From IMG/VR virus record IMGVR_UViG_3300042469_001163, positions 1 through 44,789 of that record: DNA of 44,789 nucleotides; one strand, written 5' to 3'. The DNA is from a virus. A program made the position numbers and the translations under genes. Below the pieces are notes generated by a model. It ran no database searches. It was given only the letters and a program-made list of their open reading frames with translations, and had not been told where the DNA came from. Below, in pieces: positions 7,865 through 16,736 of this stretch (the stretch's first letter is position 1; each line of letters begins with the position of its first letter).

Positions 7865-9082
7865 TTATCCTTCCAATTCTTCGTCGATACTTTCATCGTC
7901 ATAAGAATCAGTTTCGCTTAATTCAACATCAGAATCATCTTCTGCCCTACTAGCAATAGCCAGCTTATAAGGCTCAAGATACGCATCGACCTGATCAGAT
8001 GAATTAGCATCAATGAGTGCTGGACACTTCAATAAAATGTCCATGGGTACATCGTTACGATCCATACTTGCACGGAATTTAACTTCTTCGCCATTAGAAA
8101 AAGCAGGCTTGACCTTGAATGATCCTGTTCCTGCAATTTCAATCCTATCAGCATCTAACAAACAAGAAAGAAGACCACTAATTGGATTAATTCCCTTATC
8201 AAAAAGAAGCTGAACATTCTCAGACTCCACAAAAGGTCTGTGAGTCTTGTTTTTAACATTCTTGAGCTTCACATTGATGCCAAGAATCTTCTTCTTCTTA
8301 GCACTTATCTTCTTTTCTATTTTCTGCATTGTCTTGGTTTCAAGACGACAAGACGCATAGAAAGGAAGGGCATTTCCACCACCAGCAGTTGTTTTGGTGG
8401 GAATGTAAGTTCCAATTTTATCACGAGTCTGATTGAGAATCACAACTGTTGCGTTGTGTTTCTCCATGACCGTGTTAAGTTTTCTTAATTCTCTTGAGCA
8501 AATTTTAGCTCTTTCTCCGGGTTGTTCATTTCCGCCTACTATCTTCTTGAACTGTTCTTTCGTGTAGTTTTCTGGCAATGCAACTTCACGAAGTTCACGG
8601 GCAGAAGGACTTACCCCAATCGAGTCATAAACAATGACGATTGGGACTTCATTGTTCGTTTTTTCACGGGCTTTTTCAATAACCCTATACATTGTTGAAA
8701 AAACTGCTTCCAGTGTTTCTGGAGTATGTCTTACAATTCGCTTCAGATTACAATGGCTTGCAATCTGAATGAATTCTTTATTGGCGCTATTCTCACAGTC
8801 CATAAGAATAGGAATGCCTTTGACTTTCTGTGTGCCGAACAAAATATTGGCACCGAGCAGAGACTTGGATGAACTGTTTGGACCGTATATTTCAGTCAAT
8901 TTTCCACCGGGAATTCCTCCCGTGATGAATTGACCTGAACAAATATAATTAAGTGCTAGACTTCCTGTGTCAACGAAATACTTAACTGAGTCGATTGCAT
9001 CAAGAACATCGCCTCCAGTTTCTTCTGCGAGATTTTCAAAAAAATTATCATCAACGCCTTCACTTGCTTTTTTCTTTGCCAT
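7865..9082 (-). CDS. recA: RecA/UvsX-type recombinase
   Basis: A 405-aa strand-exchange ATPase that forms filaments on ssDNA for recombination and recombination-dependent replication. Walker A is at residues 67-74 (GPNSSSKS, where RecA has GPxSSGKT), Walker B VIVYDSIG near 149-156, and VVILNQTR near 213-220. TTAGGGNALPFYASCRLE near 231 matches the RecA loop 2 region closely. The C-terminus is very acidic, as in RecA. The start at 9082 (MAKKKASEG) has AAGGTGG upstream; an in-frame upstream ATG lies inside the terminator hairpin and is rejected. Ser replaces the third Walker A Gly, as other phage UvsX proteins also vary there. The SSB gene is immediately upstream. Confidence 0.92.
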   Translation of the reverse strand: MAKKKASEGVDDNFFENLAEETGGDVLDAIDSVKYFVDTGSLALNYICSGQFITGGIPGGKLTEIYGPNSSSKSLLGANILFGTQKVKGIPILMDCENSANKEFIQIASHCNLKRIVRHTPETLEAVFSTMYRVIEKAREKTNNEVPIVIVYDSIGVSPSARELREVALPENYTKEQFKKIVGGNEQPGERAKICSRELRKLNTVMEKHNATVVILNQTRDKIGTYIPTKTTAGGGNALPFYASCRLETKTMQKIEKKISAKKKKILGINVKLKNVKNKTHRPFVESENVQLLFDKGINPISGLLSCLLDADRIEIAGTGSFKVKPAFSNGEEVKFRASMDRNDVPMDILLKCPALIDANSSDQVDAYLEPYKLAIASRAEDDSDVELSETDSYDDESIDEELEG

Positions 9083-9116
9083 AACACACCACCTTATGTT
9101 GAGAGAATGAAAAAAA

Positions 9117-9148
9117 ATGGGTGTCCAGATTATGCTCTGGACACCCAT
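9117..9148 (-). terminator. Rho-independent terminator after the SSB gene
   Basis: A 13-bp perfect stem (ATGGGTGTCCAGA / TCTGGACACCCAT) with a 6-nt loop is followed on the minus strand by eight T residues. It starts 10 bp after the SSB stop and ends about 35 bp before the recombinase start, so recombinase expression must rely on read-through or a promoter inside this short space. Confidence 0.9.
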
Positions 9149-9158
9149 TCTGTTTTGA

Positions 9159-10160
9159 TTACATGCCTGAAAGTTCTTTCAGGAAGTCGTCATCGGCTAG
9201 ATCATCGCTTGGTTTTGATTCTTCTTTAGCAACAGAAGGAGTGCTGCTGACAACCAATTCTTCTCGAACTGTCTCAACGACTTTAGGCTTGGAAGGAGTA
9301 GCAGAGCCTGCGTTCCTGAATTCATCAAGTTCGCTATCGGTGCCACTTGCATCACCTTCTTTGACCATACCAAGATGAACACGAAGTGCGTGCTTGAGTT
9401 CATCTTGCGTTTTAACTACACGAAGAGCCTGAAGATCATGGATGTTTTCCAACCACGACTTCAATTCATCGAGACTTCCAGCTGGTGTTGGTTCTTCAAA
9501 CTTACTATTGTCATAGTTGGGGTATTCAGCGCCACCTCCACCTTTAACAACTTTCTTGACAACTCTAAAGTCACGTCCATCCCTTGGATGAGTAATGTCA
9601 CCCAATGGTTTTTCTCCAGCGGCTTCATCCCCACGCATTGCACGAATAATCTTAGAATGAGTCGTTTTACCACAAGAATAAATCTTAGGGCCAACATTCT
9701 TTTTGATGTTGCCATCTTTATCCTTTTCAGATCGAACAATTACATTGTAATAGTATCGTTCGACAGGCTTGATTGCTCTTGCCTGATTCTGAAGGTCTTC
9801 TTGTTCTTTGCCATGTTTTCCTTCAGATTTTTGCCACAAATCTGAATAGTACTTGCAAATGATACAGTCGCCCATCCAACGCTCGCCCTTATCCGTTTGC
9901 ACTAAATTGCGAGGGCAATGATAGGTTTTCTTTTGGCGAGTAGATGGATTATTCAATGTGTGAACACGAGTTGCACACCATACAACTCCGCCTTTTTTTC
10001 GTGGCATAATACGCATAATTACAAAGCCATCACGATCAGGCATCTTGACAAACTTTTCAAGATAATCACCACTGTTTCCAGCGGCAACACCTTCTTCAGA
10101 GACTCTTTTAGCCTCTTTGTTAATCTCATTCAAATCCAGTGGTTCAAAGTCTAGTGACAT
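9159..10160 (-). CDS. Single-stranded DNA-binding protein, T4 gp32-like
   Basis: A 333-aa SSB. The zinc-binding pattern His67-Cys82-Cys99-Cys102 (VHT...YHCPR...GDCIICKYY) parallels the His-Cys-Cys-Cys site of T4 gp32. Aromatic and basic residues (KPVERYYYNVIVRS) follow, as in the OB-fold. The C-terminus ends DDLADDDFLKELSGM, the acidic tail that recruits partner proteins in gp32-type SSBs. GAGGACACT precedes ATG. The gene lies between two terminator hairpins, which suggests its own transcript level; T4 gp32 regulates itself at the mRNA level. Confidence 0.9.
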   Translation of the reverse strand: MSLDFEPLDLNEINKEAKRVSEEGVAAGNSGDYLEKFVKMPDRDGFVIMRIMPRKKGGVVWCATRVHTLNNPSTRQKKTYHCPRNLVQTDKGERWMGDCIICKYYSDLWQKSEGKHGKEQEDLQNQARAIKPVERYYYNVIVRSEKDKDGNIKKNVGPKIYSCGKTTHSKIIRAMRGDEAAGEKPLGDITHPRDGRDFRVVKKVVKGGGGAEYPNYDNSKFEEPTPAGSLDELKSWLENIHDLQALRVVKTQDELKHALRVHLGMVKEGDASGTDSELDEFRNAGSATPSKPKVVETVREELVVSSTPSVAKEESKPSDDLADDDFLKELSGM

Positions 10161-10182
10161 AGTGTCCTCGTTGTAAAAAGTA

Positions 10183-10216
10183 AAAGTGACGGTAGCCTCA
10201 TCAGCCCCGTCACTTT
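10183..10216 (-). terminator. Rho-independent terminator after the coiled-coil gene
   Basis: AAAGTGACGG (10183-10192) pairs with CCGTCACTTT (10207-10216) around a 14-nt loop. On the minus strand the stem is followed by TTTTACTTTTT. It ends transcripts of the genes above 10265 before the SSB gene. Confidence 0.75.
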
Positions 10217-10264
10217 ATTATCGACAAAAATCACTAAGACTTTAATGAATTTTGAAAAATATTT

Positions 10265-10717
10265 TTATTTTTTATTTATATCAAAATTTTCACTAGCTGC
10301 TTCTGCAAGATCATTTGCTACTTTTTCCATGCTTAAAGCCTTTTCGTGAAGGGCGTCCATCTTTTCCTTCATGGTTTTGTAGCCTTCTGATTCTAATTTA
10401 TCATTGATATTCTTGCGGTTAGACTGTTCGTTTTCGTACTCTTGCTCTAAATTCTTCAAAATTTCCAAATTATGCTTTAATTTTTCACTTATTTTCTTTT
10501 CTCTTTCTGCCTGCCTAATTTTAGCCAATTCAGCATTTCCCGGCAGGGCAGGTGGTGTGTATCCGTATTCTATCTTGTGCATTTCTCTCTCTTTACTTCT
10601 TTCGTTCTCGACCAATTTTCTCTCTCTTCTTATTTCTTCTCTTTGTTCTAAAACTTTCTTTCTAACAGATTCTTCACGAACCTTACGCTTTTCTATTTGC
10701 TTTCTTGATAGTGACAT
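10265..10717 (-). CDS. Highly charged coiled-coil protein
   Basis: A 150-aa protein, almost entirely Lys/Arg/Glu-rich helix. Residues 1-50 (KRKVREESVRKKVLEQREEI) and 65-115 look like two coiled-coil arms separated by a short Gly/Pro linker (YGYTPPALPGNAE). AAGGAGATGAC precedes ATG. Its position between the SSB gene and another unknown gene in the replication region suggests a scaffold or nucleic-acid-associated role, but nothing proves it. Confidence 0.65.
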   Translation of the reverse strand: MSLSRKQIEKRKVREESVRKKVLEQREEIRRERKLVENERSKEREMHKIEYGYTPPALPGNAELAKIRQAEREKKISEKLKHNLEILKNLEQEYENEQSNRKNINDKLESEGYKTMKEKMDALHEKALSMEKVANDLAEAASENFDINKK

Positions 10718-10720
10718 ATG

Positions 10721-11497
10721 TCATCTCCTTCTCAAATCAGGCATACCCGGATCATTGGATGATTTGCCCCAATAAAGATTTCCACCATCTTTTTCTTCTG
10801 GGGTTTCAGAAAAATTTAATTCTCTATCAGCAACAAGATTAATATTGGCTGGCACAAAATAAATGTCTGAAACAACCTGCTCACGCCCAGTATCATCCTG
10901 CACAACAAACATTTCTCCGACACCTGTTGGCGATGGACGTTTTTCAGTTATTGGATATTTCTTATTGACCGTAAATTTCAAATTCTTCTGTTTTGCTTGA
11001 TGTAAATGCAATGCTTCTGGCAAAAAAACCATTACGTCAACAAATCTTTTGACAGATTTATTATTATTGTTTTTCACATTGTGAGGATGGGTAGCAGCGG
11101 CTGAAAGCTGCTGTGCTGGCATATTTGAGCTACTTGGCTGAAATTCCGTTACCGTATATTGCTGTTGTGTTGATGGGGCTGATAGTTGCTGTAATTCTTC
11201 AACAGCAATGAATGATGAATCTTCACCAGCCCCATCAAAAGAAAACTTTTTATTTTTTATGATAATTCCACTTTTTGATTCTTTGAAACTTATAAATTTT
11301 TTGGTTAACTCATAAATCTCAACATCAATGATAAGAATATCTCTTCTTGCCATCTGTGCCATGATAGAAGCTGCTACTTTTTCAACAGGCACATCGTCAA
11401 ATGGATCGCCAACCTTTTTCTTAAAAGTTTTTGTTTCTTCCTTATTATATTCACCATCAATTTTTTCATAATAGTGATAACAGCACTCAAATCCCAC
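10721..11497 (-). CDS. Hypothetical protein with disordered Gln/Ser-rich middle
   Basis: A 258-aa protein with GTG start preceded by a perfect AGGAGG. Residues 1-90 look folded (VEKVAASIMAQMARRDILII). Residues about 100-145 are low-complexity Gln/Ser/Pro/Ala (STQQQYTVTEFQPSSSNMP). Residues 150-235 look like a second folded domain (KRFVDVMVFLPEALHLHQAK). It ends 3 bp before the coiled-coil gene and is probably cotranscribed with it. Not recognised. Confidence 0.6.
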   Translation of the reverse strand: MGFECCYHYYEKIDGEYNKEETKTFKKKVGDPFDDVPVEKVAASIMAQMARRDILIIDVEIYELTKKFISFKESKSGIIIKNKKFSFDGAGEDSSFIAVEELQQLSAPSTQQQYTVTEFQPSSSNMPAQQLSAAATHPHNVKNNNNKSVKRFVDVMVFLPEALHLHQAKQKNLKFTVNKKYPITEKRPSPTGVGEMFVVQDDTGREQVVSDIYFVPANINLVADRELNFSETPEEKDGGNLYWGKSSNDPGMPDLRRR

Positions 11498-11540
11498 AAA
11501 TACCTCCTGTCCACTCCATTAAATTAGTCTAAAATTTTAT

Positions 11541-12170
11541 TTATTTTTGTAAAATTCCAGTTCCATTGCGAGTTGAAAAAATGATTGGCTCTCTATTTTT
11601 ACTAAAAGCAAATGCATTAAAAGCTTCTTTTGTTGGTTCGTGATAAATAATATTTTCACAAACCATTATACCATTTTCACTTAGGTGCGGCCAGAAAAAT
11701 TCCATATATTCAAGTTGCTTATCATATGCTTGCTCCATCGTGATTATAATCATATCATAAGGTTTTGATAAATTTTTATCAAGTAAATCATCATAAATCG
11801 TACCAAAATGAAAAACTATTGGACCCTTGAAGTATTTTTTAATATTCCTTTGACCAATTTTTGAAGAAAAATAATAATCTTTTTTATTTTCACGAAAAGC
11901 TAAAAATTTTTCTACAGTTTTACAAGAAATCATAAAGCATCCAGAAAACAGACCCAAATCAAAACCAACTTCCAACAAAGATTTAGGCTCTAAGTACTTA
12001 CCAAGATGATAATAAAAAGCAGTAAATTTTGGATCAGAATAAGATGGTGATTTTCTAGAATCCTCATTAATCATACAGAATCGATCAAGCAATAACTTAC
12101 CACTAATTAATTCTTTTTTCAAATGAACATCTACATCCAACTTAAGTTTTTTCAAATCAATTTGTTTCAT
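11541..12170 (-). CDS. Class I SAM-dependent methyltransferase-like protein
   Basis: A 209-aa protein of Rossmann type. LLEVGFDLGLFSGCFM near residue 66 corresponds to methyltransferase motif I (ExGxxxGxxS), a weaker IVFHFGTIYDD lies near the ribose/adenine site, and YDMIIITMEQAYD followed by SENGIMVCENI matches motifs IV-V. Small enzymes of this type in phage glycan regions often methylate sugars. It diverges from a glycosyltransferase gene 26 bp away. The exact substrate is unknown. Confidence 0.6.
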   Translation of the reverse strand: MKQIDLKKLKLDVDVHLKKELISGKLLLDRFCMINEDSRKSPSYSDPKFTAFYYHLGKYLEPKSLLEVGFDLGLFSGCFMISCKTVEKFLAFRENKKDYYFSSKIGQRNIKKYFKGPIVFHFGTIYDDLLDKNLSKPYDMIIITMEQAYDKQLEYMEFFWPHLSENGIMVCENIIYHEPTKEAFNAFAFSKNREPIIFSTRNGTGILQK

Positions 12171-12196
12171 AAAATTTCACTCTTATATTAGAATAG

Positions 12197-13024
12197 ATGT
12201 CAGACTTACATATTTATTTTGAAACAGGAGCCATTGGAGACACAGGACTAAATCTGTGCAGGGCTAATATTGCCATGTGTGCCATTGGTCACGATGCATC
12301 AATAATCCATACATCACCAATTTTTAAATCACATGGAAAAGAAACAAAAACAAATCCTAATGTAAAAGTTATACTTGAAAGATGCAAATTTATCAAAAAA
12401 ATTGAATATGATGTTGATTATAATGAAAAAAATTCATTTTATTTCAGCAAAAAATATAATTGTCAAATTTATCAACCAATGCTCACACGAGACGAACACG
12501 ACATAAAAGAATGGATTGATTTAAAAGACTTTACACCAGAAATTAATACAAAAAATAAAATAGCAGTTCTTCAACCAGTAAGTATCGATCTAAAGCCACA
12601 GCAATTTATAGATTGGTATATACCAATATGGGACAGATGCATAGGATTATTACATGAAAAAGGCTATGATATTTACATGGTTGGTGGGCAAAATGATCCG
12701 ATAGAAAAAACAATGAAAAAAGAAAGTATTGAAAAAACAAAAAATAAAATTGGATCTTGGTCGATATTAGAAGCATTGGCATTTACAATTTATCGTGCTG
12801 ATATTGTTCTTGCTTGTGACAGTTGGGCTGCTATCTGGGGACCAGCAGCGAAAATTCCAACATTCACCGCATGGGGCTATAGAATGGAAAACAATATTGA
12901 TTTTTGGGTTACTGGATTTCTTGGAAATAGAAATTATTACAAATACGGTTGGAGTTCACAAAAAGAATACTGTGACGCATACTTAGCGGGATGTTTGAGT
13001 GATCATCTAGCTGGGGGTAAATAA
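12197..13024 (+). CDS. GT9-like (heptosyltransferase-type) glycosyltransferase
   Basis: A 275-aa protein. The N-terminus HIYFETGAIGDTGLNLCRAN resembles the first GT-B strand and Gly-rich loop of GT9 enzymes. The C-terminal LACDSWAAIWGPAAKIPTFT is the typical donor-site segment (D-S/T-xxxH-xxA in heptosyltransferases), although here Trp-Ala-Ala replaces the usual His. It is shorter than usual for GT9 (about 320-350 aa). UDP-galactopyranose mutase starts 2 bp later, so the two are cotranscribed. The sugar transferred is unknown. Confidence 0.6.
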   Translation: MSDLHIYFETGAIGDTGLNLCRANIAMCAIGHDASIIHTSPIFKSHGKETKTNPNVKVILERCKFIKKIEYDVDYNEKNSFYFSKKYNCQIYQPMLTRDEHDIKEWIDLKDFTPEINTKNKIAVLQPVSIDLKPQQFIDWYIPIWDRCIGLLHEKGYDIYMVGGQNDPIEKTMKKESIEKTKNKIGSWSILEALAFTIYRADIVLACDSWAAIWGPAAKIPTFTAWGYRMENNIDFWVTGFLGNRNYYKYGWSSQKEYCDAYLAGCLSDHLAGGK

Positions 13025-13025
13025 A

Positions 13026-14150
13026 ATGCCTGAATTTGACTTTATGATTGTGGGATCAGGATTCTTTGGTGCCACTTTTGCAAGAAAAGCAACAGATGCT
13101 GGCAAAAAGTGCCTTGTAATTGATAAAAACAATCACATTGCTGGCGCAACATATGATCGAAAATGGGACAATGGCATTATTGTAAGTGAATATGGAGCGC
13201 ACATATTCCACACTCAAAGCGAAGAAGTCTGGGACTTCATTAATAAATTCACAACAATTATGCCTTTCACAAACAAACCAAAAGTTTTATCTAAAGGAAA
13301 TGTTTATTCATTCCCAATTAACATGATGACTCTTCATCAATTATGGGGAGTTATCAATCCAGAAGAAGCATACCGTAAACTGCAAGATGTGCGGATACCA
13401 TGCGAAAATCCTAGAAACTTTGAAGAATGGGCTTTAGACAGAGTTGGCAAGGAAATCTATGAATTATTCTTTTATGGATACACTAAAAAACAATGGATGA
13501 AAGAACCTAGAGATCTTCCAGCCTCAATAATTCAGAGACTGCCAATAAGACTTACTTATGAAGAAAATTATTTCACAACAAAATATCAAGGCATTCCAAA
13601 TGAAGGATATTCAGCAACAATAAAAAATATGCTTGATGGAATTAAAACAGAACTCAATACTGATTTTTTTACAATTAGAAACAAATGGCGTGATTATGCC
13701 AAACATCTGATCTACACAGGACCAATAGATAAGTTTTACGACTATGAGTTTGGATCTTTGGAATACAACACTTTAAGATTTGAACACAAAAAAATGCATG
13801 GCGACTATCAAGGGAATGCTGTGTTTAATCATGTAGACATGTCTGTGCCACATATCAGGACAATAGAGCATAAGCATTTTTACAAAAACAATCCAAAACA
13901 TTATGAAGTCAAGCTGCAATCGAAAGAAGAAACTGTTGTCTCATATGACATTCCAGTTGCATTTAAAGATCATCCCGAACCTTACTATCCAATCAGAGAT
14001 GATAAAAACAGCGAACTATACAATAAGTACGCAGATCTTAAAACAAACCACAAAGAAATCACTTTTGGAGGAAGGCTTGGTGAATATAAATATCTGGACA
14101 TTGACCAGACAATTGCTTCAGCATTAACTAAGTTTAAAACATTTGTGTAG
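13026..14150 (+). CDS. glf: UDP-galactopyranose mutase
   Basis: A 374-aa flavoenzyme that interconverts UDP-galactopyranose and UDP-galactofuranose. The FAD-binding MIVGSGFFGATFARKA is at the N-terminus. It is followed by GATYDRKW and YGAHIFHTQSEEVW, which match the conserved HxFHT region, FSFP-like YSFPINMMT, then ELFFYGYTKKQW and a C-terminal TFGGRLGEYKYLDIDQ. The length equals bacterial Glf (about 365-390 aa). With a GT9-like gene on either side it suggests a galactofuranose-containing glycan (inference). Identity is confident. Confidence 0.93.
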   Translation: MPEFDFMIVGSGFFGATFARKATDAGKKCLVIDKNNHIAGATYDRKWDNGIIVSEYGAHIFHTQSEEVWDFINKFTTIMPFTNKPKVLSKGNVYSFPINMMTLHQLWGVINPEEAYRKLQDVRIPCENPRNFEEWALDRVGKEIYELFFYGYTKKQWMKEPRDLPASIIQRLPIRLTYEENYFTTKYQGIPNEGYSATIKNMLDGIKTELNTDFFTIRNKWRDYAKHLIYTGPIDKFYDYEFGSLEYNTLRFEHKKMHGDYQGNAVFNHVDMSVPHIRTIEHKHFYKNNPKHYEVKLQSKEETVVSYDIPVAFKDHPEPYYPIRDDKNSELYNKYADLKTNHKEITFGGRLGEYKYLDIDQTIASALTKFKTFV

Positions 14151-14353
14151 AGAGGCTAAACCAACAAGGTTAACCTCTCTGTCTCGATTTCAAGTTTTTA
14201 ATTAAACTTATTTGAATTGCCTTTGAAAAGTGCCTCAAAGCATCCTTTTCCTGCATTAAGGTTTCAGGTATTACATAATGATCCGACATCCATACAGACA
14301 GCCTGAACTTTTATAATTGTAATACCGAGGTAGTAAAAAGAGACAATATATAT
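14149..14353 (+). other. Intergenic region with terminator-like hairpin
   Basis: A hairpin at 14149-14180 (AGAGAGG...CCTCTCT, continued by TAA/TTA and CC/GG around one mismatch and one bulge) directly follows the mutase stop. Its T-rich tract is distant (TTTTT near 14195), so termination may be partial. The rest holds a TATAAT near 14311 without a good -35, and an AT-rich leader before the next ATG. No tRNA or ORF is seen. Confidence 0.5.
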
Positions 14354-15304
14354 ATGTTTCCTTATGTTAAGAAAAAACAAATTGAACCAATAAGTCTAAA
14401 AGAACACTTTCTGAGAAGAAATAAGGTTTTAATTAAAAGAAAGTATGGTGGTCATGGTGATATCATCATGCAAAGAATGATGTTTGAAGATTTTCAAAAA
14501 CACATGCCAGAAATAGAATTAACCTACACATGTCCTAAATTATATAAAGATTTTGCAAATAATCACCCATTTGCAAAATGGGTGCCTATAGAAGAAATCA
14601 ATGAAAGAGATTATGGCATTATTTTTGACATAAGCACAGCTTGTCGTGTTCATGAAAGTAAAATGGGCGGGAGAAATACTGACCATCGCAGTGACATATG
14701 GGCGAAAAGTTGTGGTGTAGAACTTACGAATCACAACTGTCACATGGAAATTAATGATGTAGATCTTTATAAAAAATTTATTGAAGAACTTAATCCACAA
14801 AAACTGCCAACTGTTTTATTCGCAACTCAATCAACAAAAGACAATTTCGGCCAAGCTAAAAGTCTGCCAGAAAAAACTACCTACCAAACAATAAGCAAAC
14901 TCAAAGAGCTTGGGTTCTTTGTTTTTACAATTCACAAAGAGCCAATTGAAATATTCACACTAACAAATACTGTTCAATTTATTAATATAGAACTTTCTGC
15001 TTGGGCAGGATTGACAGCAGCAGCAGATTATGTCATATCGATTGACACAGGAACATTTCATCTTGCTGGAGCTTTAAAAAAACCATTAGTAGGAATTTTT
15101 TCATTTACCGATGGAAAAGTATACGGTAAATATTACAAATTCACATTGGTTCAAAGACATCGTGACAATGGCAATTGGGATTGTGGTCCATGCTATAATT
15201 GCACAATCTGTCCAAAATCAAAAGAAATTATAAAACCTTGTATGAGCGATATTAGATTTGAAGAAATAATCGATGCTTTTCAAAAAGAATGTAAAGCTAA
15301 TTGA
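14354..15304 (+). CDS. GT9-like glycosyltransferase
   Basis: A 316-aa probable heptosyltransferase-type enzyme. The N-terminal RKYGGHGDIIMQRMMFEDFQ is the GT9 acceptor-side loop (G-x-GD-hydrophobic). The donor-side AAADYVISIDTGTFHLAGAL has the family D-T-G-xxH-xAG motif. A Cys-rich stretch near the C-terminus (DCGPCYNCTICPK) could bind zinc and is unusual. Length is normal for the family. It ends by overlapping the convergent deaminase-fusion gene by 8 bp. Donor and acceptor sugars are unknown. Confidence 0.75.
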   Translation: MFPYVKKKQIEPISLKEHFLRRNKVLIKRKYGGHGDIIMQRMMFEDFQKHMPEIELTYTCPKLYKDFANNHPFAKWVPIEEINERDYGIIFDISTACRVHESKMGGRNTDHRSDIWAKSCGVELTNHNCHMEINDVDLYKKFIEELNPQKLPTVLFATQSTKDNFGQAKSLPEKTTYQTISKLKELGFFVFTIHKEPIEIFTLTNTVQFINIELSAWAGLTAAADYVISIDTGTFHLAGALKKPLVGIFSFTDGKVYGKYYKFTLVQRHRDNGNWDCGPCYNCTICPKSKEIIKPCMSDIRFEEIIDAFQKECKAN

Positions 15305-16193
15305 CATCTACCGCTTTCTTTAACCAAACATTATCTAAATCAAATTCACGAATTTTAATTCCAGACATTAAAATTATATCTTGTCTCATTTTATTTGTTT
15401 CATCGTTTTCCGTAATAGAACCAACTCTCTTGGCATAAATTATTTCATTTATGCCAAAATTGATAATTCTCTGCAAGCAATTAACGCATGGAGTTCCTGT
15501 TATGTATATTTTAGATCCACCTATGGTAAGTGGATTTGTGGTACAGTTCAAAATGGCATTCTCTTCTGCGTGAATCATCCATAATCTTTTTTTATCTCTT
15601 ATTTTATAAGGAATTTTGCTCTTATCCGATCCACGAATTGTCGCATTATATCCAGTTCCAATAATATGATTTTGACTGGTAACGATCACAGATCCATGTC
15701 TAATATCAGGATCATCTGATCTTAAAGAAACATCAAATGCTATGTTTAGAAAGTATTCATCAAAAGTAGGCCTTTCAATTTTCCCAATAGAATAATTATT
15801 TAAAAAGCATCTTCTGCAATATTCAAGAAAAACATCATCTGTGAAACTACCTCGCATAATACTTAAATTTTTATGTATCCAACGAACATTCCCTTCAATA
15901 TATCCAAGGGAACGATCTATCATGTCTAAAAAGACAGAAGAAAAATCACCTTCTAAATCAAATGAATTAAATTCTAATGGCATTCCAGACAGGCTACATT
16001 TTCCGTTTTGATTCAGAAATAAATTCCACAAATATTGCGGTGACAAATCAAAAGGTATTTTTTTGCCTATCGTATTTTTCTTCAAGTTGTCAACATAAAC
16101 AAGTGGCAAATCTCCACATTGTCTTTTTTCATCATTGCCAAGAACAGGAATATCATTGCTGATAAATCCTGTCAAATCATTATTTTCTACCAT
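15297..16193 (-). CDS. HNH-like domain fused to dCMP/cytidine deaminase-type domain
   Basis: A 298-aa two-domain protein. Residues about 53-125 resemble the HNH family in which GKCSLSGMPLEF is followed by DMIDRSLGYIEGNVRWIHKN, though Met replaces the usual His/Arg of D[HR]ID. Residues about 144-285 are a zinc-dependent deaminase: HAEENAI (His208, Glu210) and TPCVNC (Cys236, Cys239), preceded by HGSVIV...HIIGTGYNAT as in deoxycytidylate deaminases. The dCMP deaminase reaction would feed dUMP to dTMP synthesis. The N-terminal domain may be a former nuclease or a nucleic-acid-binding module. It is cotranscribed with the GNAT gene from one promoter. Confidence 0.8.
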   Translation of the reverse strand: MVENNDLTGFISNDIPVLGNDEKRQCGDLPLVYVDNLKKNTIGKKIPFDLSPQYLWNLFLNQNGKCSLSGMPLEFNSFDLEGDFSSVFLDMIDRSLGYIEGNVRWIHKNLSIMRGSFTDDVFLEYCRRCFLNNYSIGKIERPTFDEYFLNIAFDVSLRSDDPDIRHGSVIVTSQNHIIGTGYNATIRGSDKSKIPYKIRDKKRLWMIHAEENAILNCTTNPLTIGGSKIYITGTPCVNCLQRIINFGINEIIYAKRVGSITENDETNKMRQDIILMSGIKIREFDLDNVWLKKAVDVN

Positions 16194-16210
16194 TAGATCC
16201 TCAACATGTC

Positions 16211-16714
16211 CTATGCATTCTTCTTAGCCTTATAGTTTCTTTTCACAATATTTTTTTTGACTTCATTCATATCAAGAACGAATTCATAAGCATCGTGAAG
16301 TGGACCAAAATAATTTTTACGAACCTTTATTGCAGTAAAACTAATTGCCTTTAAAAATTGATGACAATTTAAGTTTTGATCACTGACAATCACATTTATT
16401 TTATTTCTCGGACCTTGTGTTGAAGATCTAATTTTTGTTATCAAATATTGGATCATGCGATTCCCATAGCCCTTACGACACATTTTGGGATCAACAGCCA
16501 AACTTATAACATTATAACAATTTTTACCCAAACTGAAAATAAGATACCCAATTATATTATGATCTTTTTCAATAACAAGACCAACATTGTCTTTATTTTT
16601 AAGACAAATATCAAAATCCCTTTCATCCCAAGGAAAAGGAAAACATTGATTTTCTATCTCAATGATTGAAGAAATGTCGCTTTGCAGTATCCATCGCATC
16701 GTCGGTTCTGACAT
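16211..16714 (-). CDS. GNAT family N-acetyltransferase (RimI-like)
   Basis: A 167-aa acetyltransferase. DISSIIEIENQCFPFPWDER near the N-terminus is typical of RimI-type enzymes. The acetyl-CoA pyrophosphate site appears as VDPKMCRKGYGNRMIQYL, matching Q/RxxGxG/A. ATG at 16714 is chosen because AAGGGG lies 8 nt upstream; a codon eight earlier has no site. RimI-type enzymes acetylate protein N-termini, but the substrate in a phage is unknown. Confidence 0.8.
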   Translation of the reverse strand: MSEPTMRWILQSDISSIIEIENQCFPFPWDERDFDICLKNKDNVGLVIEKDHNIIGYLIFSLGKNCYNVISLAVDPKMCRKGYGNRMIQYLITKIRSSTQGPRNKINVIVSDQNLNCHQFLKAISFTAIKVRKNYFGPLHDAYEFVLDMNEVKKNIVKRNYKAKKNA

Positions 16715-16736
16715 GTTATGTCCCCTTCCTAGAGAC

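Noticed and set aside
9083-9148. Upstream N-terminal extension of the recombinase
   Set aside because: The extra 22 codons lie on the terminator hairpin and its T-tract; MAKKK at 9082 has a proper ribosome site.
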